From positions 1 through 33,166 of the forward strand of contig JBBITL010000047.1 in assembly GCA_037440765.1 (NCBI GenBank): 33,166 bases of DNA, written 5' to 3'. Source of the stretch: DTKY01 sp037440765. Lineage in GTDB: Bacteria > Acidobacteriota > Terriglobia > Bryobacterales > Bryobacteraceae. A program made the position numbers and the translations under genes. The notes beneath the pieces are model-generated. The model was given only the letters and a program-made list of their open reading frames with translations. It ran no database searches and was not told the DNA's origin. Of the stretch, positions 1-9,123 are shown in pieces (positions within the stretch are counted from its first letter, which is position 1; every line of letters begins with the position of its first letter).

Positions 1-70
1 AATGTCTGTCAGGGAACAGGCGGGGCCCGTAAGCGGCCTCCCTGTCGACTGCTCCCTGCGCGAGAATCTC

Positions 71-342
71 ATGAGCCGGAAGACCGCCCGACGCTACTTC
101 GTCCGGGGACGGGTTCAGGGCGTCGGATATCGGTACTTCGTGGAAAGGGCGGCCGCCGAGCTGGGCCTCACCGGGTACGCCCGAAACCTCGAAGACGGCC
201 GGGTCGAGGTCTACGCCGCCGGCACAGCGAAGCAACTGGCCGAACTGGCCGGCTACCTTCGCAAGGGGCCCCTCTGGTCGGAAGTCAGGGGAGTGGACGA
301 GACTGAGGCGCCCCAGGTCGAATACTTTGGATTTCACATCGA

Positions 343-346
<4 letters not shown>
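71..346 (+). CDS. acyP: acylphosphatase
   Basis: Small cytosolic enzyme that hydrolyses acyl phosphates such as carbamoyl phosphate and 1,3-bisphosphoglycerate. From the ATG at 71 the product is 91 residues, the usual family length. It carries the phosphate-binding loop GRVQGVGYR with the catalytic arginine at R21, and the catalytic asparagine N39 in GYARNLEDGRVEV. The frame is open upstream to position 2, but those 23 extra residues have no family counterpart, so I start at 71. Its stop overlaps the apt start in an ATGA junction (343-346), which suggests translational coupling in the housekeeping operon. The assignment is firm; the physiological substrate is unknown. Confidence 0.92.
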
Positions 347-866
<520 letters not shown>

Positions 867-870
<4 letters not shown>

Positions 871-1829
871 CACCGGAACCCCGGCGCGCGCTGGTGGAGG
901 CCTTCGCCAAGATCAACCTTGGCCTTAAGGTGCTCCACCGGCGGCCGGACGGCTACCACGAGCTGCGCACGGTCTATCAGACCATTTCGCTCGCCGACAG
1001 GCTGGAGATCCGGTTTCTCCCTGCCCGGCGCACCCGCCTCCGTCTTGTGAGCGACCCGGAGATCCCCGGCAACCTGGCGCTGAGCGCGGCGCGGGCGGTG
1101 CTGAGCGCGATGCGCACAGCCGGCGAAGTCGAATTGCGTCTTCAGAAGCGCATTCCGATGGGGGCCGGCCTTGGCGGAGGTTCCAGCGACGCCGCGGCCG
1201 TGCTTCTGGCGCTGCCGGCGCTGGCGGGAAGGAGACTGGGGCTGGACGCACTGATCCGGCTGGCGTCGGAGCTCGGCAGCGACGTGCCGCTGTTTCTGCT
1301 GGGCGGGACGACGCTCGGCCTCGGCCGGGGGTCGGAGGTCTATCCGCTTGCGGACCTGCCACGCTCGCGGGGACTGCTGGTGGTGCCCCAGGCGCGCGTC
1401 TCTACGGCCGAAGCCTACGCCGCGCTGGGGCGCGGTTTGACAAACGACCTCGCAGGAAATAAACTAAATAGTTTCCAATCTTGTGTTTGGAGCACTGGTG
1501 CGGGGGTGCCGGGGGAGGCTTCCCCGGCGTTCGCCGGGAACGATTTCGAAGCTGCCATTTTCCGGCAGCACCCACGGTTGCGGGGGATCAAGACCAGGTT
1601 GAGGAAACTGGGAGCGGCGCACGCCCTGCTGACCGGCAGCGGTTCGGCGGTGTACGGGCTGTTCCAGGCCGGCGAGGAGTTGCAAGCGGCGCTCCCGCAC
1701 TTTCAGAAGGAGCTGACTATTCCGTTTGAGTTCGTGAGCCGGGACCGTTATCGGGCCCTCTGGCGGCGCAGTCTCCGGCCGCACATCGAGGAGGGGCTAT
1801 GGCCGCCACAGCGCCGCGACGCCAGTTGA
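867..1829 (+). CDS. ispE: 4-diphosphocytidyl-2-C-methyl-D-erythritol kinase
   Basis: GHMP-superfamily kinase of the MEP isoprenoid pathway that phosphorylates CDP-methylerythritol. The 320-residue product has the N-terminal AFAKINLGL and RRPDGYHEL blocks (catalytic Lys about K15), the glycine-rich ATP loop PMGAGLGGGSSDAAA (97-111) and GSDVPLFL with the catalytic Asp about D139. Between the two lobes, after GRGLTNDLAG, there is a low-similarity segment of roughly 25-30 residues before NDFEAAIF. It is encoded by an AT-richer patch (about 1455-1490) and a short perfect palindrome (1523-1538). The 3' end overlaps prs by 31 bases. Function is confident; the linker is probably a tolerated lineage-specific insertion. 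Confidence 0.95.
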
Positions 1830-2770
1830 AGCCGGACCGCCTCAAGGTGTTCAGCGGAAAGGCCAACCAGCCGCTGGCCGAGGAAATATGCGAGTCGCTC
1901 GGCTGCAAGCTCGGCGCGGCCAGCCTGCGGCAATTCTCCGACGGCGAGCTGTGCGTACAGATCCTGGAAAACGTGCGCGGCGTGGATGTCTTTCTGGTCC
2001 AGCCGACCTGCACGCCGGTGGCGCGCAACCTGCTGGAACTGCTGCTGATGATCGATGCTCTCAAGCGCGCCTCGGCCGACCGTGTAACCGTGGTTCTGCC
2101 CTACTACGGCTACGCGCGCCAGGACCGCAAGGACCGGCCGCGGGTTCCCATCTCCGCCAAGCTCATCGCCGCCATCCTGGAGAGGGCCGGCGCCGACCGG
2201 ATACTCGCTCTGGACCTCCACGCAGCCCAGATCCAGGGCTTTTTCGACGTCCCGGTCGACCACCTGTTCGCCACGCCCGTGATGATCGACTATTTCAAGC
2301 AGCAGGACTTGAAGCCCATGACGGTGGTCTCTCCCGACGCCGGGGGAGCGGAGCGCGCCCGCGCCTTCGCCAAGCGGCTGGGGGCGCCGCTGGCGATCAT
2401 CGACAAGCGGCGCGACGCGCCCAACGAAGCCGACGTCATGCACATCATAGGCCGCGTCAAGAACCGGAACTGCCTGATGGTCGACGACCTGATCGACACG
2501 GCCGGCACCCTGGTCAAGGGCGCTCAGGCGCTGCTGAACCACGGGGCGGCGAGCGTCACCGCCTGCGCCACCCACGCCGTGCTTTCGGGCCCGGCCCTGA
2601 AGTTGTTGGCGGAATCAAGAATCAGGGAAGTGGTGATCACCAACTCGATCCCGCTTTCCAGGCAGGCCGCGCGCCTGAAGAAGATCCGCAGCCTGTCGGT
2701 GGCGCCGCTTCTGGCCAGCGCCATCCGGTCGATACACGAGGAGACCTCGGTCAGCACTCTGTTTGTATGA
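1799..2770 (+). CDS. prs: ribose-phosphate pyrophosphokinase
   Basis: Makes PRPP from ribose 5-phosphate and ATP for nucleotide, His and Trp synthesis. The 323-residue protein has the class I blocks: PYYGYARQDRKDRPR (101-115), the catalytic histidine about H141 in LDLHAAQIQGFFD, the DKRR loop (about 202-205) and the PRPP signature MVDDLIDTAGTLVKGA (227-242). The start at 1799 lies inside ispE but has a strong Shine-Dalgarno (GAGGAGG) about 6 bases upstream, which supports it over later starts. The ispE-prs-rplY-pth order is a common bacterial arrangement. Confidence 0.97.
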   Translation: MAATAPRRQLKPDRLKVFSGKANQPLAEEICESLGCKLGAASLRQFSDGELCVQILENVRGVDVFLVQPTCTPVARNLLELLLMIDALKRASADRVTVVLPYYGYARQDRKDRPRVPISAKLIAAILERAGADRILALDLHAAQIQGFFDVPVDHLFATPVMIDYFKQQDLKPMTVVSPDAGGAERARAFAKRLGAPLAIIDKRRDAPNEADVMHIIGRVKNRNCLMVDDLIDTAGTLVKGAQALLNHGAASVTACATHAVLSGPALKLLAESRIREVVITNSIPLSRQAARLKKIRSLSVAPLLASAIRSIHEETSVSTLFV

Positions 2771-2833
2771 GATATCAGCCGGCCCACGCAGCCCACGTCC
2801 ATCGGACCTGCGTCCCGGCAGGAGGAACTTGAA

Positions 2834-3526
2834 ATGAGGAAGGATGTTACGGTTCCCGTCGAGATCCGGGAATCAAGAGGCAAGAATGAGGCCAGGCGGC
2901 TGCGCCGGCGGGCACTGGTGCCCGCGGTGGTCTACGGGTCCGGCCAGCCGACCCTGGCCGTATCGGTCGACCCCGGGCTGATCGTCAGGATCCTGCACAG
3001 CAGCGCCGGGCACAACACGATCTTCAACCTGGATGTGCAGAACGGCGAAACCACCCCTGTCATGCTGGTGGACTGGCAGTTGGATCCGGTGCGCGGGAAC
3101 CTGCTGCACGTGGACATGAAGCGCATCGACCTCACCAAGAAGTTGCGCGTCTCCGTCCCGGTGCATACCGAAGGCGACCCCAAGGGCGTCAAGCAGCAGG
3201 GAGGCCTGCTGGAACTGGTCAACCGGGAAATCGAGATCGAGTGCCTGCCGGATGATATTCCGGAGCGCTTCACGCTGGATGTCACCGAGTTGTTGATCGG
3301 CCAGGTCCTGCGCGCCTCCGACGTGGCGCTCACCAAAAACATGAAGCTGCTTTCGCACGCCGACGCGGTCATCGCGCACGTCATCGCGCTGCGCGCCGAG
3401 GCCGCTCCGGCGGCGGCGGCGGGGGCCGAGGGCGAGGCGGCTGCAGCCGCGGAGCCCGAGGTCATCAAGAAGGGCAAGAAGGAAGAAGAGGCGCCCGCGT
3501 CCGAGGAAAAGGGCAAGAAGAAGTGA
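2834..3526 (+). CDS. rplY: 50S ribosomal protein L25 (CTC-type long form)
   Basis: 5S rRNA-binding ribosomal protein of the long L25/general stress protein CTC type, 230 residues. The N-terminal half is the L25 beta-barrel (RRLRRRALVPAVVYGSG, LHVDMKRIDLTKKLRVSVPVH). The C-terminal TL5/CTC domain runs to about residue 185 and is followed by an Ala/Glu- and Lys-rich tail. The ATG has a strong ribosome binding site (AGGAGG about 8 bases upstream). A 63-base spacer separates it from prs; I see no hairpin terminator there, so readthrough is likely. Confidence 0.95.
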   Translation: MRKDVTVPVEIRESRGKNEARRLRRRALVPAVVYGSGQPTLAVSVDPGLIVRILHSSAGHNTIFNLDVQNGETTPVMLVDWQLDPVRGNLLHVDMKRIDLTKKLRVSVPVHTEGDPKGVKQQGGLLELVNREIEIECLPDDIPERFTLDVTELLIGQVLRASDVALTKNMKLLSHADAVIAHVIALRAEAAPAAAAGAEGEAAAAAEPEVIKKGKKEEEAPASEEKGKKK

Positions 3527-3549
3527 CGCGCTGGTGATGAGCCGCAGCC

Positions 3550-4167
3550 ATGCCGGACCCAGTTATCGCCTCCGCGCCGCTCCGGCTTGTGGTGGGCCTA
3601 GGCAACCCCGGCCGCAGGTACGAGCACACGCCCCACAACCTCGGCTTCATGGTGGTGGACGTGCTGGCCGAACGCCATGGAATCCGGATCAGGCGGCGGG
3701 AGTGCTCGGCGCTGACCGGCGAGGGTACGGTGGACGGCTGGCCGGTGATTCTGGCCAAGCCGCAGACCTACATGAACGCCAGCGGGCGTTCGGTGGGGCC
3801 GCTGCTCAAAAGCCGGGGCCTGGCGCCGGCGGATCTGATTCTGGTCTACGACGAGCTGGACCTGCCCTGGACGGCGGTGCGCATCAGGGCCAGGGGATCC
3901 GCCGGAGGGCACCACGGCGTGGAATCGGTCTTGGGCGAGATCGGCGGCAGGGATTTTCCGCGGGTGCGGCTGGGAATAGCCGGATACCGCGTGCAGGATG
4001 GAGCGGAGTTTGTGCTCGCGCCGTTCAAGCGGGCGCAGAAGAAGGAACTGGACGAACTGCTGGACTACGCGTCCGCCGCCGTTCGGTCCATCATTTCCGA
4101 GGGCGTCGAAAAGGCCATGACGATGTTTAATCGTCGCGCCCGCGGTGACAATACTGAGGAAGAATGA
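3550..4167 (+). CDS. pth: peptidyl-tRNA hydrolase
   Basis: Recycles tRNA by cleaving peptidyl-tRNA that has dropped off ribosomes. The 205-residue product has the Pth signature blocks: VVGLGNPGRRYEHTPHNLGF with the conserved Asn about N19 and catalytic His about H29, KPQTYMNASG (70-79), the DELD motif (101-104) with the catalytic acid, and GSAGGHHGVESV (117-128). There is a short extra N-terminus of about 10 residues relative to the shortest homologues. The gene follows rplY by 23 bases, a common pairing, and its stop overlaps the rpsF start in an ATGA junction (4164-4167). Confidence 0.96.
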   Translation: MPDPVIASAPLRLVVGLGNPGRRYEHTPHNLGFMVVDVLAERHGIRIRRRECSALTGEGTVDGWPVILAKPQTYMNASGRSVGPLLKSRGLAPADLILVYDELDLPWTAVRIRARGSAGGHHGVESVLGEIGGRDFPRVRLGIAGYRVQDGAEFVLAPFKRAQKKELDELLDYASAAVRSIISEGVEKAMTMFNRRARGDNTEEE

Positions 4168-4583
4168 GAGTCTACGAAGAGCTGTTCATCGTCAAACCCG
4201 ACGCGACCGAGGAGGAGATCGGCCAGGTAGTCGAGCAGGTCCAGAGCGCGATCATCTCCGGCGGCGGCGCCGTCGCCAAGATCGACAAGTGGGGAGTCCG
4301 CACGCTTGCCTACCGTGTCAGGAAACAGGGCGAAGGCTACTACGTGCTGATGCAGTTCAACTCCGGCCCGGAGACCGTCAAGGAGATCGAGCGCCGCCTG
4401 CGCGTTTCGGACCTGGTGCTGAAGTTCCTGACGGTCCGCATCGACGAGAAGCTGAAGCGCGTTGAAAAGCGCAAGAAGCAGCGCGAAGCCAGGGCGGCCC
4501 GCCGGCCGGCGCCGCCGGCCCCCGCGCCGGAGCAACCGGTCAGCGTGCCGGGGACTCCCGAGCCGCAGAGTGAGAAGGAGTGA
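4164..4583 (+). CDS. rpsF: 30S ribosomal protein S6
   Basis: Small-subunit protein that pairs with S18 on the platform of the 30S subunit. The 139-residue product starts MRVYEELFIVKPDATEEEI and shows GGAVAKIDKWGVRTLAYRVRKQGEGYYV, typical of S6. The last 40 or so residues are a Lys/Arg then Pro/Ala-rich tail, longer than in E. coli. It is translationally coupled to pth and followed directly by rpsR; no ssb gene sits between them, unlike in many bacteria. Confidence 0.96.
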   Translation: MRVYEELFIVKPDATEEEIGQVVEQVQSAIISGGGAVAKIDKWGVRTLAYRVRKQGEGYYVLMQFNSGPETVKEIERRLRVSDLVLKFLTVRIDEKLKRVEKRKKQREARAARRPAPPAPAPEQPVSVPGTPEPQSEKE

Positions 4584-4585
4584 CC

Positions 4586-4885
4586 ATGCCGGAACAAAGA
4601 AGAAGACCCATTGCCGCCTCGCAGCGGCCGACCGGCGGAGACAAGGCCATCGCCGGCACCAAGAAGCAGTACTTCCGCCGCCGCAAGGTGTGCCGCTTCT
4701 GCGTCGAGAAGATCGACTACATCGACTACAAGGATGTGCGGCTTCTCAGCGCTTTTATCTCCGAACGCGGGAGAATCACGCCCCGCCGCATTACCGGTGT
4801 GTGCACGCCCCACCAGCGGCGCCTTTCGGAGGCCGTAAAGCAGGCCCGCAACATCGCGCTGTTGCCGTTCGCGGCCAACGCGTAG
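4586..4885 (+). CDS. rpsR: 30S ribosomal protein S18 (zinc-binding form)
   Basis: Partner of S6 on the 30S platform. The 99-residue protein contains the S18 core from KVCRFCVEKIDYIDYKDVRLL to the C-terminal end. Cysteines at about 36, 39 and 73 with H76 make up the zinc-ribbon (C+) form; many bacteria have a zinc-free paralogue instead. I choose the ATG at 4586 because AAGGAG lies 5 bases upstream. An in-frame GTG at 4580 would overlap both that ribosome binding site and the rpsF stop. The gene is followed by the assembly gap at 4892-4901. Confidence 0.96.
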   Translation: MPEQRRRPIAASQRPTGGDKAIAGTKKQYFRRRKVCRFCVEKIDYIDYKDVRLLSAFISERGRITPRRITGVCTPHQRRLSEAVKQARNIALLPFAANA

Positions 4886-4891
4886 TCGAGG

Positions 4892-4901
4892 NNNNNNNNN
4901 N
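4892..4901. other. assembly gap (10 N)
   Basis: Ten undetermined bases lie between rpsR and rplI. A round run of ten N usually marks a scaffold join of unknown size, so the true rpsR-rplI spacing is uncertain. Neither flanking gene is interrupted, and the rpsR-rplI order is as expected, which suggests the join is correct. Confidence 0.95.
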
Positions 4902-4924
4902 CACGGCGCTGTAAGGAGAGAGTC

Positions 4925-5374
4925 ATGGAAGTGATCCTGAGAGAAGACGTCGACAAGCTGGGCGCCCGCGGCCAGATCGTGAAGGTCGCCGACGGGTACG
5001 CCCGCAACTTCCTCCTCCCCAAGCGACTGGCGGTCCCGGCCACCGAGGCCAACCGGAAGATCATCGAGCAGGAGCGCCAGGCGCACCTGCGGCGCGAGGC
5101 GACCGAGCGCGGCGAAGCACAGGAGCTGGCCAAGCTGCTCGATGGCGTTTCCATCACCATCGCTCAGAAGGCCGGAGAAATGGATCAGTTGTTCGGCTCG
5201 GTCACGGCCAGGGACATCGCCGAGGCGCTTGAGGCGCGGAGCTTCACCATCGAGCGGCGCAAGATCCATCTGGACGAACCCATCAGGCAACTCGGCGAGC
5301 ACACCGTGGCGGTGAGGCTGTTCCGCGATGTTACGGCCGAGATCAAGGTCAACGTAATCCGCGAAGAGGCGTAG
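4925..5374 (+). CDS. rplI: 50S ribosomal protein L9
   Basis: Large-subunit protein that binds 23S rRNA near the L1 stalk base. At 149 residues it has the standard length. The N-terminal rRNA-binding domain shows MEVILREDVDKLGARGQIV and VADGYARNFLLPKRLAVPAT. A long charged helix (about 42-75) links it to the C-terminal domain with MDQLFGSVTARDIAEAL. The ATG follows a good ribosome binding site (AAGGAGAG). It is the last gene of the operon and converges on the PyrD-PyrK gene with only 5 bases between stops, leaving no room for an independent terminator. Confidence 0.96.
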   Translation: MEVILREDVDKLGARGQIVKVADGYARNFLLPKRLAVPATEANRKIIEQERQAHLRREATERGEAQELAKLLDGVSITIAQKAGEMDQLFGSVTARDIAEALEARSFTIERRKIHLDEPIRQLGEHTVAVRLFRDVTAEIKVNVIREEA

Positions 5375-5379
5375 CGGTT

Positions 5380-7065
5380 TCAGCGCGCGGGCGGAGCCTG
5401 GAATTCCGCCGCCGGCAGGAACGGGCCGTCGATGCAGCTCAGCGCGCCCGAGGGCGTGGCGCACTTGCCGCAGATGCCCACGCCGCAACTGGTCATGTAT
5501 TCGACCGACCCGATCAGACGGCCGGCGGGCGCAATCTCTCTCTGTATCTGGAAGCTCCTGCGCACCATCTGCTCCGGGCCGCAGTTGATGAACAGCGGGT
5601 TCGCGCCGGCGTCCCGGGCCGCTTCCCATAGAAGGTCGGTCACCGGGCCGTGATGGCCGGCGGTGCCGTCGTCGGTGGCGGCCAGCACCCTGCCCAGCCG
5701 CTCGAACCTCTCAAGTTCCACCAGGTGCGCGGCCGTGCGCGCTCCCAGCAGGAAGATCTGCGGGCAGCCACTGAACCGGGCGCCGATCTCCAGAAGCGAT
5801 GCGATGCCCGTGCCGCCTCCCACGTAAATCACGGCCGACGCCTCCATCCTGGGGATGCCGCTGCCGTAGGGCCCTCGCAGCAGAATCCCGGCGCCGGTCT
5901 CCATGCCGTTCAGGTGGCGGCTGAACTGGCCGACTTCGCGCACCACCACGCTCCGCTCGGAGGCCGAGAAGACCGCGAACGGCTTTTCCCCCGCGCCCGG
6001 CACCCACAAATAGATGAATTTACCGGCCAGGTCCCCGTCGGCGTACTTCTCAGGGAGTTGCTCCAGGACGAGCTTGAACAGCGTTGCATCGTAGTTCACC
6101 CGCCGCTCGATGCGCGTCCGGAAGTAGCCCATCGGGACGGGGCTCTCGCAGGACCGTTCGTATCCCCGCCGGGGCCCGCCGGCGCAGGCGTCGCTTTCCA
6201 GCCGCTCCAGGTACTCGCGCATCTGCCAGCTGTCGAGCCCGGTGAGCGCGCTGCCCACTCCGAACAGGTTGGCCCCGGCGCGCGCATACTGCCGCACGTG
6301 TTCCGGCGCCGCGATGCCGCCCATGCCGATAATCACCGGCCCGTCGCCCACCGCCTTGCGGGCCTGCTCCACCACCCTCAGGCCCACGGGGCGTATGCCG
6401 TCCCCCGACAGGCCGCCCAGCCGGTTTGAGAGGATCGGATCCTCCTCGTGCGCCGCCATGGCCGGTCCGACCGTGTTGATCAGCGTCAACCCGGCGGCGC
6501 CCGCTTCTATGGCGGCCTTGGCCGTCTGGCTGAGCGCCGCCAGCACCGGGGACAGCTTCACGAAGACCGGCAGCCCAGTCTCACGCACCACTGCTTCGGT
6601 GATCCTTCCGAGCAGTTCCATGTCCTGGCCGACCTCGGCGCCGAAGCCCTTGGCGTGCGGGCAGGACATATTCAACTCGAAGCCGTCGGCGGCGGGCGTC
6701 AGGGTCCGGGCGGCCTCCAGGAAGCTCTCCAGGTCTGAGCCGATGATCGAAACCAGCAGGAACTTGTCCCGGGGGACGCGGATGGAGCGCAGTTCGGCCA
6801 GGAACGCCTCCGCCCCGGGGTTGGCCAGCCCCACGGCGTTGATGTAGCAGCCCGGAGCGTAGCGCGCGTAGATCGGCTCCCGGTATCCCGCGCGGGGCGC
6901 GGCGCTGATGCTCTTGGTGGTGACCACTCCAACCTGGGCGACTTCAGCGAAGCACCTGGCAATGGTCGAGGCGTGCGTGCAGCGTATGCCGGACGGGATG
7001 ACAAAGCGCCCGCGGACCAGCTTGCCTCCCAGCGGGTAGGGCTCCTGTAGACGCAATTCAGACAT
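5380..7065 (-). CDS. pyrD: fused dihydroorotate dehydrogenase (PyrD) and electron-transfer subunit (PyrK)
   Basis: Oxidises dihydroorotate to orotate in pyrimidine synthesis and appears able to pass electrons to NAD+ within one 561-residue chain. Residues 1-290 are a class 1 PyrD TIM barrel. ELNMSCPHAKG carries the catalytic cysteine C135, VKLSP follows at 169-173, and LGGLSGDGIRPVGLR and IIGMGGI form the FMN phosphate site. Residues 310-561 are PyrK-like: an FAD domain (KPFAVFSASE, 361-370), an NAD-binding loop YVGGGTGIASL (414-424) and a [2Fe-2S] motif with cysteines at 527, 532, 535 and 544. pyrD and pyrK are normally separate genes, so the fusion is unusual. The SCPH variant also resembles PreA dihydropyrimidine dehydrogenase, but the rest of the barrel fits PyrD better. 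Confidence 0.88.
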   Translation of the reverse strand: MSELRLQEPYPLGGKLVRGRFVIPSGIRCTHASTIARCFAEVAQVGVVTTKSISAAPRAGYREPIYARYAPGCYINAVGLANPGAEAFLAELRSIRVPRDKFLLVSIIGSDLESFLEAARTLTPAADGFELNMSCPHAKGFGAEVGQDMELLGRITEAVVRETGLPVFVKLSPVLAALSQTAKAAIEAGAAGLTLINTVGPAMAAHEEDPILSNRLGGLSGDGIRPVGLRVVEQARKAVGDGPVIIGMGGIAAPEHVRQYARAGANLFGVGSALTGLDSWQMREYLERLESDACAGGPRRGYERSCESPVPMGYFRTRIERRVNYDATLFKLVLEQLPEKYADGDLAGKFIYLWVPGAGEKPFAVFSASERSVVVREVGQFSRHLNGMETGAGILLRGPYGSGIPRMEASAVIYVGGGTGIASLLEIGARFSGCPQIFLLGARTAAHLVELERFERLGRVLAATDDGTAGHHGPVTDLLWEAARDAGANPLFINCGPEQMVRRSFQIQREIAPAGRLIGSVEYMTSCGVGICGKCATPSGALSCIDGPFLPAAEFQAPPAR

Positions 7066-7121
7066 GCCCCAGAATCATAGCAGGGATGTACGGCGGCGCA
7101 CGGCCGCTCCTAGCGGCGCTG

Positions 7122-7292
7122 TCAGGTGAAGACCCGCCCGGGAAACCCGGTCAGGTTCCCGATGATCAGCAGAACGAGAGCGAACAGGAACCACAGGAGA
7201 TTCCGCCTCTGCTGCCTCCGCTTGCGCAGATCGGCCCACACCCGGTCCTCGGACTCGGTCCAGCTTGGCCGCGCGTTCAGTGGCTGCTCCAT
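7122..7292 (-). CDS. small single-pass membrane protein, unknown function
   Basis: A 56-residue product with a charged N-terminus (TESEDRVWADLRKRRQQRR) followed by one hydrophobic segment, LLWFLFALVLLIIGNLTGF, near the C-terminus, so it is probably a tail-anchored inner-membrane protein. The ATG at 7292 is preceded by a GAGGGAGA ribosome binding site. The frame stays open upstream to 7364, but those residues look non-coding. It lies 56 bases upstream of the PyrD-PyrK gene on the same strand and may be cotranscribed with it. I recognise no family. Confidence 0.55.
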   Translation of the reverse strand: MEQPLNARPSWTESEDRVWADLRKRRQQRRNLLWFLFALVLLIIGNLTGFPGRVFT

Positions 7293-7370
7293 CGCCGGGT
7301 CTCCCTCGGCCTCTGAACCAGCATAGCAGACCCCGCCGCTCCCGGGTACACCTGAGCCTGTCATCGGATG

Positions 7371-7488
7371 GAAGTTCGTTGAACGAATGCGCCCGCTTGC
7401 CGACGCGCGCGGTCCCGTACTTCAGAGGTGCTGCACAGAACCGCGACCGTGAGGGATCGGGCTTGCAGGCCTACGGACTACTGACCTA
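7371..7488. repeat. palindromic intergenic repeat, copy 1
   Basis: A near-complete copy of an imperfect palindrome found several times in the window. It runs from GAAGTTCG through GCGCCCGCTTGC, a central inverted pair (GCGCGGTCCCGTAC and GCACAGAACCGCG), the core ACCGTGAGGGA, and CGGGCTTGCAGGCCT to GGACTACTGACCTAG. Its last bases contain the TAG stop codon (reverse strand) of the secretin gene. It could fold into a long hairpin and might terminate transcription, but it has no U-tract. Confidence 0.8.
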
Positions 7489-9030
7489 GAGCGGCAGGCG
7501 GGGGCGGGGATCGGGGCCGACCCAGAGCGTCGCGGAGGCGCCCTCCCGGCCGGGCAGGCCGAGAATCGTGGGTTTCAGGATCACCAGCACCTCGCTCATG
7601 GCGCGGTCGCGCTGGTTGGAGCGGAGCAGGCTGCCCACCAGCGGAATGCGGGAGAAGCCCGCCAGTCCGCTCACGGTGCGGGCCTCGGAGGAGTTCATCA
7701 GGCCGGCGATCACTGCCCACTCGCCGCTCTGAAGCCTGACCGTCGATTGCAGCTTGCGGTTGGCGATTACCGGAAGATCGTCCACCGCCTGCCCGGTGAG
7801 CGCCTTGAACTCGGCGTCAATGTGCAGCGTCACGTCACCGGCAGCGCTCGCCCGCGGCGTCAACTGGAGCGAGAAGCCGAGTTCCTCGAAGCTGATCGAG
7901 GGCGGGTACAGCAACTGCTGCTCCCCCGCCGAAGCCAGAGTTCTCCCGGTGAGGACCGGGTAGTTGTCGCCGACGTGAACCGTGGCCTGTTGCCCGTCCA
8001 GTGACCTGATCTCGGTGCGGAACAGCGTGTGGCCGGAAAATTCATTCATGCGAGCGAACATTTGCGCGTCCGCGACCCCGAGCATCATGAGGCTGCGGCC
8101 TCCGCCGAAGACCAGGAAACGCGTGAAGCCCGCCGGGGTGAACGGCGGAGAGTTGAGGGCACGGCCCAGGTTCACGAGCGGGAACAAGCCTTGGAGCGAG
8201 GCGCCGTAGGAGGTCGATCCGCTGCGGCCCGTCTCCATGAATTCCAGTTGAATCGACACCACGGGGCGGTGGCCGGCCAGGCTCCGGACGATGCTCTGCG
8301 CCGGCCGCACCCGGCTCAGCCTGTCCCGCAGGAGTATCTCTGACCGCCGGGAATCGTAAGCCACCCGCGCCAGTCCCAGCACCTGCTGCACGGCGCGCAT
8401 AATTTCCTGCGCCTGCTGGTCCGACATCGCCGCCGGCACCGGGACGGTCACCGACACCACCGGCTCCAGTTCGGCTCGTCTCTGCGGCGTATCCCTGGCC
8501 ACCAGCACAAGCCGCTCCCCCACCGGCACCACGAACGACCCGGTCGCCGCCTCCAGTGCGTACAGCGCTTCCCGGTAGTCGACCCCGCTCATCCGGAAAG
8601 AAATGGTGGCGCCGGCCTGGTAGTCGGCGTCAAACACCGCTTCGATCTGGAAGGCCCGTGCAACCTCGGCAAAAAGCGTGCGCGCGTCGCCGCGCAGGTC
8701 GAAATTCCTGCGCCCGGAGGCTGCTCGCAGCTCGACCGGCGGCAGAGGCTCGCGTTGAGGGGGAGGCCCGGGGGATGCCTCGGGCTCTCTCGCCGCCGGC
8801 GCTGGCTCGGGCAGCAAGGCCATCCGGGCCCGCAGCGCCTCCCGGCGCCGGTGGTATTCCAGGCTATAGGGCGCCTGCGCAACAGCCTGAGAATAAAGAA
8901 GATAGGCGCGGGCCACGTCACCGGACCGCTCGGCCTTCTCCGCGTCCTGGACCAGCCGCCGCGCGGCATCTGGCTGGGGGGCCGCGGCCACCCAGGCCAC
9001 CAGCAGCGCCATGGCGAGAATCGCCCGCAT
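7486..9030 (-). CDS. secretin-family outer-membrane channel protein
   Basis: A secretin (GspD/PilQ superfamily) of 514 residues. From the ATG at 9030 it has a signal peptide (MRAILAMALLVAWVAAA), then a short helical TPR-like stretch (about 20-70), a Pro-rich linker (75-100), an N0/STN-like domain (about 109-178), an N1-like domain (190-250) and the secretin beta domain (255-495). The last ends with the diagnostic IPLVGSLLRSNQRDRAMSEVLVILKPTIL-type segment. The frame is open to 9171, but that leader is not signal-like. No pilus or type II secretion genes are nearby. It is divergent from the AAA+ ATPase at 9124. The family is clear; the transport substrate is unknown. It is shorter than typical GspD. 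Confidence 0.85.
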   Translation of the reverse strand: MRAILAMALLVAWVAAAPQPDAARRLVQDAEKAERSGDVARAYLLYSQAVAQAPYSLEYHRRREALRARMALLPEPAPAAREPEASPGPPPQREPLPPVELRAASGRRNFDLRGDARTLFAEVARAFQIEAVFDADYQAGATISFRMSGVDYREALYALEAATGSFVVPVGERLVLVARDTPQRRAELEPVVSVTVPVPAAMSDQQAQEIMRAVQQVLGLARVAYDSRRSEILLRDRLSRVRPAQSIVRSLAGHRPVVSIQLEFMETGRSGSTSYGASLQGLFPLVNLGRALNSPPFTPAGFTRFLVFGGGRSLMMLGVADAQMFARMNEFSGHTLFRTEIRSLDGQQATVHVGDNYPVLTGRTLASAGEQQLLYPPSISFEELGFSLQLTPRASAAGDVTLHIDAEFKALTGQAVDDLPVIANRKLQSTVRLQSGEWAVIAGLMNSSEARTVSGLAGFSRIPLVGSLLRSNQRDRAMSEVLVILKPTILGLPGREGASATLWVGPDPRPRLPL

Positions 9031-9123
9031 GTACTCAGTTGACGCCCGCCGGCGCCGGAACGTGGAGCGAAATCCGGCCGGCTGCCATGCGCCACCTGCC
9101 CCCATCTGAGGTAGATTGACAGT

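Noticed and set aside
4340..5629. Reverse frame of 429 residues across the N gap
   Set aside because: It spans the ten undetermined bases and runs antisense to rpsF, rpsR and rplI; not a real gene.
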